A stretch of DNA of 64,000 bases from Warburgia ugandensis (Eukaryota; Streptophyta; Magnoliopsida; Canellales; Canellaceae): NCBI GenBank assembly GCA_035236585.1, contig CP141132.1, positions 62,283,880 through 62,347,879 of the forward strand, given 5' to 3'. This document shows positions 56,560 to 64,000 of the stretch, in pieces (the first letter of the stretch is position 1; each line of letters opens with the position of its first letter). Position numbers and translations under genes: made by a program. The notes under the pieces are model-generated. The model searched no databases and was not told the origin of the DNA. It was given only the letters and a program-made list of their open reading frames with translations.

Positions 56560-58266
56560 CAGAATGGTTGCCATAAAAGAACTCTCATTCTTTATAGACA
56601 CCTTGTATGTTCCGGGTCGTTCCACATTCGATGCACTTTATTGGACTGCATAATCTCCCTCATAGAAGACCCTCGAGGATGAGAAGCTTGATTTTGGGTT
56701 GATACCTCTCTATTACGGCCATAAATCCATGCAGTGACATATTGTTAGGCAACGAAGACCATAAGATCTATCAGATTAAATGGACCTTTTGTGCCAAGCC
56801 AACAGTTGGCTATGGTGTTAATCCCCTTATCAACAAGTATAGCAAGGTCAGGGCTAAAGGAAGTGTGCTTCCCTTTGGCCAATTAGCTTACCATTACAAA
56901 GGCCTTTGGATGGACAAAATCTCCTTTAAAGCAGGATCACTATTTTACTGAGCCAAACCACCAAGTTGCTTGCTAAGAAAGTCTCATTTGTAATATTTGG
57001 TGGATTCTTATCTGCAGGGAATGTCAACTTGATGACCACCTTATCCTTCTTTTTCAGTGGAACCTCTATTGATTCCTCTTTCCAGTAGCCTTATCAGATT
57101 GTCTTCTTGTCGCCTTGGATGGATATTCTAGAGGTCTATTTCTCCTTCTTGACTCATTCTTCTGGTGTGTTCTGTTCTGTTCTGTTTCTTCGAAGGGACA
57201 AGAATCTCACCCATGTGCCAGCTGGGATTTTTTCATCCTAATTCTATGTGGTCTGAGTAGCAGTTAGTAAAGAGTAGATATGTTGCAGTGGTTGAATAGA
57301 AGCTCAGAATTTTGACTGAGGCTCAGCTCCTCTTCCAATACAAAGTCGGAGTTGCTCGAATTGAAGTCGTTGTAAATCTGTCTGCGAATGGGAGAACGGT
57401 AATCCATCAAACTCCAATAAAGTGATGCCAACTTCGCCATACGTGGTTGTGCACCAATACTTGATCATATCCTTGAAGATCTCAAGGTCTCTATAGTACA
57501 GATTCCAAGTATCCTCCATGGTGTGCTAAATCCCTGCTTCATGTCAGATTGTCCCAAATCAATTTTTCTTGACTATAGTCCATTTAAGCCCTCCCTTGAT
57601 GTCTGAAATTTAGCCTTTGAAAAGGAAGTCTTTTCCCCAAAACACATCTTGTGTGATCTAGTGACCTAAAGTTTGGTAGGAAGTTTTCTTGTTAGTGGTT
57701 GTTCTAGTGGTCCTACCATAGTATGCGGCTAATTGTTCTCCAACTGTGCTCGGTACTCGTGAATATCCCCAAGTGACTGTCGTTGTGATGAGAGAATGCG
57801 TTAACTCTCGGTACATTGACATGGAAAGGATAATAGTTCCAGACTTTTAACGCTGACATATGTCGTGTCAGAATGGCGAACAAGTTCAAAGACGGGGGAT
57901 TAAGTGCAGCTATCTGTATCTTCCAAATAGATAGTCTAGGGTAGGTTATTAAGATCTGCCTCACCTAAAGCATCAGCATTATGTCCATTGCTTTGTAGTT
58001 CTCACTGTGTAGTTTCATTGTTCCCTGTCAAGACTTTTCTGCATGTCCATTACCTGAGCTCTCCATGTCAAACCGGCTCTCCCTTAAGGATCTCCTAAAA
58101 GGTTATCTGTGACAACAAAGGGATTTGAGCATCTAGAATAAAACTCGCCTGTGAATAGATTGGAGTAATCAAAAGGAAACAATGAAGAAAGACCTCTGCT
58201 ACTTGTGTTACTGTATCTAGTTTGACGGAAAAAATGCTCGAACATGTCCTTCTTTAGATATATCAT
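56560..58266 (-). pseudogene. PMD-like (plant mobile domain) fossil, unit A
   Basis: Minus-strand blocks in order: MIYLKKDMFEHFFRQTRY (58266 downward); PSLNLFAILTRHMSALKVW with HHNDSHLGIFTSTEHSW (57713-57964); IFKDMIKYWCTTTYGEVGIT and LLEFDGLPFS (57304-57519). The last resembles the W...THTF..GEMTITLEDVxxLLGLPVxG core of plant mobile domain proteins. Near 56945-57030 an ITNETFLAS...LVVWLSKIV stretch resembles the FLAFWLSRFV segment that follows in that family. PMD proteins derive from plant transposons, and some have been domesticated. Stops occur throughout, so it is not functional. Family assignment is by pattern only. Confidence 0.45.
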
Positions 58267-59099
58267 TGTCCCATAGCCGAATCTAGACTCAGTAATCTAT
58301 CCTTCTTTGAGTGTTGTTCTGTTTGGTTCAATAGCAATGTGGACTTATTGTGGTGTAGGTGAAACTACTTTGCAATATATATCCTTGGGTTCTAGGTAGA
58401 CAAATGTCATGTTAGTCTGGTGTTCTTCTGGTTTTGGCATCAAGAGATTGCAATTGTGTCAAAGCATCTCATAAAAAGAAGGAAGTTCCTTCAAAACTGC
58501 AATTTGTTTGAACAAAACAGTATCTTGATGCTGACCTAAACAAGTGTCCTCATTTGACTATGGGAGAACAAGATCTTGCTTCGGGTAATACACCGGCATT
58601 TGTGGCACCAATACCTCAACCCCTAGTGTTTGGATCGCTGAACAAAGAGGCTTCATAAGCCGTGGGCAATCTGTAGTCCCTTTCCACTGGTAGAATGCCG
58701 ACCACGTCTCCCACCATTCAATTTCAGATTTACAACATTTTAAGTGTTATTCAGTTGTAAAAAGTCTACCAAAAAAGTACAACAGGTACGGAAATGAGCT
58801 TGGGTTTACTACATCTACTCTCTAGCAAACTAGTTGGACATCAAAGGTTGTTGTTTTGTGCTTTGCCCAGCTAGTAATATGTGAAACACATGTTGACTTT
58901 AAGCAAGGCATCCCAGATGCATCTGAAGACTTGGATGGATGATATCTCTCTTTTGTACAAGATAAAATTTCTTGTCAAGGCCCTCAGATAATTGAAATTG
59001 TTAGGCCATTCGTACAAGGTTGTATGGTTCAAATAATAAAATAGGTCCTGTGTTAGAAGAATGCCCTCTCATAATGCGACAAGGAAGTCAAACTATTGT

Positions 59100-60480
59100 A
59101 CTATTATCTGATGATTTCTTCTCACTAAGCAATTGTCGACAATATTTAAAAGAGGGTCGCCAGTGACCACTCAAAATGGTTGCCGTGTGAAGGAACTCTC
59201 ATTCCAAATAGTCATCCTGTACATTATGATATTGTCTTTTCTTGGGTCGTTTTGTACTAATCTCCCTCGTAGTCGCCCCTTGAGGATGTAAAGTCTGATT
59301 TTGGGTAGATAGGACCTTATAGTGGGCATAATGCATCTAACGAAATATTGTTAAGGAGCATAGACAGTAAGATTTGTCAAACTAAATGGACTTCTACACC
59401 AAGCCCATAGATGGATAGGCTATGAATCCCCTTGATCAACAAATATAGCAAGGTTGGGTCTAAAGAGATTCTCTTCCCTCTCATTCAAAGTAGGGAATCC
59501 ACAATTTTACTAAGCCAAATCACCAAGTAGCTGGCTAGGAAAGTCTCATTGGGAACCTTCGTTGGATTCTTGTCACGAGAAATGTCAGCTTCGCGACCTT
59601 CTTGCCCTCCTTCAGTGAAGGCTCTACCAATACCTTCTAAGTAGCCCTACCTGGCTGTCTGCTTGTTGCGTGAGATGGATACTCTTCTTCCTCTTCACCT
59701 CCTTCTTCTAGTATTTTCTATTATACTCTTTTATGGGCATAAAAGAATCTGACCCGCGCAGACTGTATTCTTCCATCCCAATTCTTCGTGGTTCGAGTTG
59801 CACTTTGTAAAGAGAACATATCTATACATTGAACTCGGCTTCCACTATCAAGTTGGAGCAAGCTGAAATATTGTGACTCCAACTTTGCCATACGGCCAGT
59901 GAAAGGTATTACTGGTTCGGTGCCATTGCTCGATCGTAGCCTTGAAAGTCGAGATAACTTTAGGGTACAAATTCCAAGTAGCCTCTAGGCCATGAGAAAT
60001 CCTTGCTACAAGTAAGATCGCCCACATTTCTCCATGGTGTCTGTAGACCTCTCAGGCCAACCCTTGATTTCTGAAATTCCACCTTTGAAATGGAAGTCCT
60101 CTTCCCAAAACAATTCTTGTATGATCTGGTAACCTAGAGTTTGGTACAAAAGTTCTCTTTTTGGTGGCTATTCTACCAATTCCATCACAGTATGGCAGCC
60201 AATCACCATAGTTTTCCAACCATGCTTCGTATTAATGAAAATCACCTAACGAGGGTTGTTGTGATGCGAGAATGTGTGAAATTTTGGTAGGCTGATGTGG
60301 AAAAGATGGTCTTCCAGATTTTTAACATTGACATATGGAGTGTTAGAATGGCGAACAAGTTCAAAAAGGGCAGAGTGACTGCGAGTATTTGTGTCATCCT
60401 AATAGATGGCCAGTTTAAGGTCTCCAAGATCTGCCTAACCTAAAACATTGGCATTCTGTATGTTGCTTTGAACTTCTTCA
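59100..60480 (-). pseudogene. PMD-like fossil, unit B
   Basis: Second copy of the same broken protein. The minus strand shows PFLNLFAILTLHMSMLKIWK (60242-60427), then EIKGWPERSTDTMEKCGRSY near 60020-60080, a GRMAKLES stretch at about 59880 equivalent to YGEVG in unit A, and VPNETFLASYLVIWLSKIV near 59510-59565. Order and spacing equal unit A. Stops and shifts throughout. Confidence 0.45.
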
Positions 60481-61476
60481 TCATTGTCGCCTAATTTCAT
60501 TATTTCTTGTTGAGACTCCTATGCATGTCTAGAATCTAAAGCTGTCCATGCCTACTGGCTCTCCTCCCTCGAGGATTTGGATGTCTCTTGAGGCTCTTGT
60601 AACGGTGTCTATGACAAGTAACAGATCTGAACTTGTAGAAAATTAGGCATTTAAAATATTGAAGTAACTTAAGGTAAACAAGAAGAAAGAGTTGCATACC
60701 TCTACTACTTGCGGTCCATACCCTGGTCTGATGGTCTGAGGACTGGGATGCTCCTCAATGTCGTTGGTTGGATGTATCATCATCTCAAGGATGTTTTGGT
60801 TCAATAGCAATGTGGACTTTGTGGTATAGGTGGAACTACTTTGTTGTAGTCTCTACCTTGGGACTTGGGAACAGAAATGTCAGTTTAGTATGGTTTTCTT
60901 CTGGTTCTGAAGAAGGGGATGAAAATTGTCTGCAACCATCTCGAAACAAAAGGAAGTTCTAAAATTGCAGTTTATTCAAACAAGGTAGTGTCTTGATATT
61001 TACCCTGCCAAGAGTCCTCATTTTGTGCTGTGGAAGAATCAAATCCCTCTGAGTATTATGTTGGTCTTTCTGACATGAGCAGCTCTCCCCTTGGTGACTG
61101 GGATGCTAAGCGAGTTGGGCTTTAAAAGCCATGGTCAATCTTTAGTCCTCTACCAATAGGGAAGAATGTTGGACATGTCCCTTGCCATTCAGCTTCAGCA
61201 TTATACCATTTCAAAGTGTTGTCCTGTCATCGGAAATCTATCAACAAGGTATCATATGTACAGAAATGAGTTCGAGCTTGCACTCTCCACTCACGAGCAA
61301 ACTAATCAGACGTCAAAAGGTAGTTGTCTTAAGCTTTTCCCAGCAAGAAATATCTAATATCTGTGTTGACTCTAAGCAAGGCGTCACAATGCCTGTGAGG
61401 ATTGTACAAGGTAAGTTGTGTGACAACGCCCTGAGATAGTCCAACAGGCAATGCAAGCTAGGATGGTTTTAGTAAG

Positions 61477-62495
61477 TTATAGATTATGTGCATAATATAA
61501 GAAAGCCATCTCGGCATGAGATAAAGAACTTGAACTCTTATATTGTCCTCTGGAGACTTCTTTGGGCTTAGTAATCATCATCGATATCCAAAATATATCA
61601 CCATTGACCATCCAGGAAGGCTCCCATGTAAAAGAACTCTCATTCTTGATACTCATTCTGTATGTTCCAACAATATCTATTCTCAGGTCATTTCGCACAT
61701 AGTGAACTTCATTGGACTCTATTATCTTCCTCATAGCATTCCCTCGAGGATGTGAAGTTTGATTTTGGGTAAATGGCACTTTGTCGTAGACATAAATCCA
61801 TCCAGTGAGATATTGTTAGGGAGCATCTACCGTAAGATTTGTCAAACTAAATGGCCTTCTATGTCAATCCCGTCATTGGGTATGGTTCTCATCCCCCTAA
61901 TTAACAATTATAGCAAGGTCGGGCTAAGGAGATCCTATTCTTACTAGCCAGCATGCATACTATTACATAGTTCTTTGGCCTAAAGCATGGCGTCACCATT
62001 TTAGTGAGCCAAACCACCACATAGATGGCAAAGAAAGTTTCATTTGTAATCTTCAATGGATTCGTATTTGTAGGAAATGTCAACTTGACAACCCTTATAC
62101 CCTTCTTCATCAATGGAGGCTGTATCAGTGCCTTTTTCAGAGTAAGCCTATCTGACTATCTTCTTGCTGCTCAGGATGGATATTTTAGAAGTCCTTCTTC
62201 TTCACCTCCTTCCTTTGGTGTGTTCTCTTGTATTTCTTTTCAAGGACAAAAGAATCTCCCCTTTGTGCCAACTTAGATTTTGTCTTTATCCCAATTCTTT
62301 GTGGTTGGAGTAGTAGTTAATGAAGAGTAGATTTGTTGCAATTATTGAGCAAAAGTTGGGAATTTTCATTCGAGAAAGTTCCTTCTTCCCTATCAAGTTA
62401 GAGTTGCTTGGATTGAACTCGTCACATATTTGTTTGCTAGTGGGGAGGCTAGTTGTCCATGTAAACTTAAATAAATTTATGCCAACTTCGCCATA
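61477..62495 (-). pseudogene. PMD-like fossil, unit C (truncated)
   Basis: Third copy, with the best-preserved downstream part. The minus-strand frame 61901-62113 reads MKKGIRVVKLTFPTNTNPLK, then ITNETFFAIYVVVWLTKMVT and PCFRPKNYVIVCMLASKNRI. This resembles the FLAxWLSxxVxP...VFxxAxLMASGxRxSLA segment of plant mobile domain proteins. A 100-codon frame follows at 61477-61779. The N-terminal part is missing because the unit ends at 62495, inside the YGEVG motif. Confidence 0.5.
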
Positions 62496-62705
62496 TGGCA
62501 CTATTAAATAAGATGGTTTTTAAGAAGGCTAAAAACATATATCTAATACTATTTTAAAACCACCATAACTCCGCCAATGCCGGTCCCAAGCTTGGATGAA
62601 AGAGGAGGGTCTTGCATCAAGTGCCAGCAGAGAAGGGAGAAGTTGAGGATGATTTTGTTATTTATTTTCTCCTTGCAAATGAATATGCATTTGTATACTA
62701 GTTTG

Positions 62706-62866
62706 TAAGGAAGAAATGAAAATCATCTCCACCTTCTTAAAATATGGCAACCCTTGTGTCAGGTGGCAGCCGACAAGGGAGAAGCTAAAAATGATTTTTT
62801 TATTTCTTTCCTGCTTGTAAGGAAGAAATGAAAATCATCTCCAGCTTCTTAAAACTATGGCAACCC
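62706..62866 (+). repeat. Direct duplication of about 112-bp period in LINE-B 5' region
   Basis: GTAAGGAAGAAATGAAAATC with the following CATCTCCA.CTTCTTAAAA occurs at 62706 and 62818. The AGGGAGAAG motif also repeats before each copy. Confidence 0.85.
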
Positions 62867-62902
62867 CAATATGACATGAATCGAAAACTGATATTCCCTC
62901 AA

Positions 62903-63112
62903 GCTAGGGCATTCCCCATAAGTGACGTGCTGCATCGGATCCCGAGTGCAGTAAAAAATGGGCAAGGGTTGCTAGGGCGTTCTCCCAGAAGCGATGCTCT
63001 ATATCATATCCCAAGTGTAGCGATAAATGGGCAAGGGCTGCTAGAGCATCCCCTCGGAAGCTACGTGCTACATCAAAACCCAGGTGCAGTTAAAAGTAGA
63101 CATGGGTTCATG
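62903..63112 (+). repeat. Three imperfect 69-bp tandem repeats in LINE-B 5' UTR
   Basis: Units start with GCTAGGGCATTCCCC (62903), GCTAGGGCGTTCTCC (62971) and GCTAGAGCATCCCC (63040). Each goes on with a CATCGGATCCCGAGTGCAGT-like middle and ends with ATGGGCAAGGG or similar. Repeats upstream of the LINE reading frame may act as promoter modules; this is inference. Confidence 0.82.
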
Positions 63113-64000
63113 CCATGGAGATCTAGAAGGGCGCTCGTAAATAGGATATCTCTAGAGCATAAAATTCATATTGCCACATGGAATATAGGGACATTGACAG
63201 GTAAGAGTTTGAAGTTAGTAGACACAATGAAACATAGGAGAGTCAACATCGCTTGTATCCAAGAAACAAAGTAGAAAGGGGCTGAAGCTAGAGAAATTGA
63301 TGGGTATAAATTATGGTATGTAGGAAAGGATAATAACAGAAATGACGTAGTAATGATAGTGGATAAAGAATTAAAGGACAAAGTTGTGGACTTTAAAAGA
63401 ATTAGTGATAAAATTATAATAATAAAACTTGTTCTAGGAGAGCAGATCATAAATGTTATAAGTGCATACACACCACAAGTAGAGTTAGAAGATATAATCA
63501 AGAAACATTTTTGGGAAGATATGGAGAGAGTCATGCAAGAAATTCCCAGCACTGAGGGGATATTTATAAGAGCAAACTTAAATGGCTATGTAGGAAAAGA
63601 AAATGAAGGATATGATAGAATACACGGAAGGTATGGTATAGGTGAATGAAATGAGATGGGGGAAACTACCCTCGATTTTGCTTTGTCATGTAACCTAGCC
63701 ATTGCAAATACACTCTTTAAGAATAAGAATGAACACTTAAGAACCTTTAAAAGTGGACTTCATGAAAGCCAAATAGACTTCTTTCTATTTAGGAATACTG
63801 AACGATCAATGTGTAACGATTGTAAGGTGATACCCGGTGAGAGTTTAACGTCACAACATAGGTTAATGGTTATGGACATCCATATCAAAAGATGGAGAAA
63901 AAGAAATGAACTTAATACGTATCCAAAAACTAAGTGGTGAAACTTAAAAGGAGAGAAAATAATCTCATTAAAAAATAAGTTGGTGGTAGAAGGAAGCTGG
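63113..64000 (+). pseudogene. LINE-B endonuclease, three nonsense codons
   Basis: The APE-type endonuclease starts at about 63173 with HIATWNIGTLTGKSLKLVDT. Then come INIACIQETK-type (ACIQETK at 63254-63271), DGYKLWYVGKDN, VISAYTPQVE and QIDFFLFRN, matching the N, E and later motifs of the family. Reading stays in one frame from 62828 to 63940 except for stops at 63272 (TAG), 63647 (TGA) and 63938 (TGA). The second is CGA in LINE-A; the first and third lie at tryptophan positions. No frameshift was seen, so the copy is dead by point mutation only. The expected GDFN near 63570 reads RANLNG, suggesting a damaged active site. Confidence 0.85.

Larger units (their letters stand above)
54030..62495 (-). 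repeat. Tandem array of about three 2.5-kb units (PMD-like fossils)
   Basis: Three collinear but diverged units follow one another. Anchors: TTTGAACAAGG...GTCTT at about 54097/55944, 58507 and 60975; GTACGGAAATGAGC-like at 56150, 58787 and 61259; minus-strand ITNETFLAS-like at about 56970, 59550 and 62030; GCCAACTTCGCCAT at 57427, 59879 and 62481. The period is about 2.45-2.6 kb. All encode, on the minus strand, broken pieces of the same protein. The third unit breaks off at 62495, where LINE-B begins. Confidence 0.75.
62530..64000 (+). mobile_element. LINE-B: RTE-type LINE, 5' part, runs off window
   Basis: The plus-strand RTE element has its 5' untranslated region (from about 62530-62560, CCGGTCCCAAGCTTGGATG) and endonuclease. 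From about 63588 it matches LINE-A (minus strand, 42209 downward), so it is the same family. It abuts PMD unit C at about 62495-62530. The 3' end, RT domain and target duplication are beyond 64000. Confidence 0.85.

Overview
This window looks like intergenic heterochromatin from a flowering plant. It is AT-rich and almost wholly built of old transposable elements: Ty3/gypsy and Ty1/copia LTR retrotransposons, an L1-type LINE, two RTE-type LINEs, hAT and CACTA DNA transposons, and an Au-type SINE (the Au family is known from angiosperms). The only intact protein gene I can support is a single-exon DUF1677 gene at 51715-52272, also a plant family. The sequence does not fix the species.

Layout. 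1-607 and 11539-13055: a minus-strand copia relic (Copia-1), split by gypsy element Gypsy-1 (608-11538, TSD AGTAT). 13217-13405: an Au-like SINE. 14123-19610: a hAT fossil whose BED zinc finger is cut by a 4.4-kb solo LTR (14289-18727). 19615-20175: a third copia scrap. 20890-23430: a dead L1-type LINE. 24180-36960: a long minus-strand copia relic (Copia-2) in which gag, protease, integrase, RT and RNase H can be read in order. It is interrupted by Gypsy-2 (26520-35117, TSD AAGGT) and a 664-bp solo LTR (25212-25875). 38998-46743: a decayed gypsy element (Gypsy-3). Its 3' LTR carries a 5'-truncated RTE LINE (39767-42209, 13-bp TSD), and its other LTR preserves the empty site. 47100-49776: a CACTA relic with a Transposase_24-like reading frame, palindromic subterminal repeats and a right terminus.

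49780-54030 is the gene-bearing interval: the DUF1677 gene, a 55-bp tandem duplication upstream, a (CTG)n(CT)n tract just past the stop codon and a SINE 3' fragment. 54030-62495: a tandem array of about three 2.5-kb units, each with a broken minus-strand reading frame resembling plant mobile domain (PMD) proteins. The array is interrupted by a 1,828-bp solo LTR (54116-55943, TSD TGTCT). 62530-64000: the 5' part of a second RTE LINE, running off the window.

Apart from the DUF1677 gene, nothing here appears to form a working pathway. The value lies in the insertion history: six insertions have recognisable target duplications or split a readable domain, so the order of events can be read directly. 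Domain identities come from my recognition of family motifs in the translations; no database search was run. Boundaries of decayed elements are approximate unless a TSD is given.
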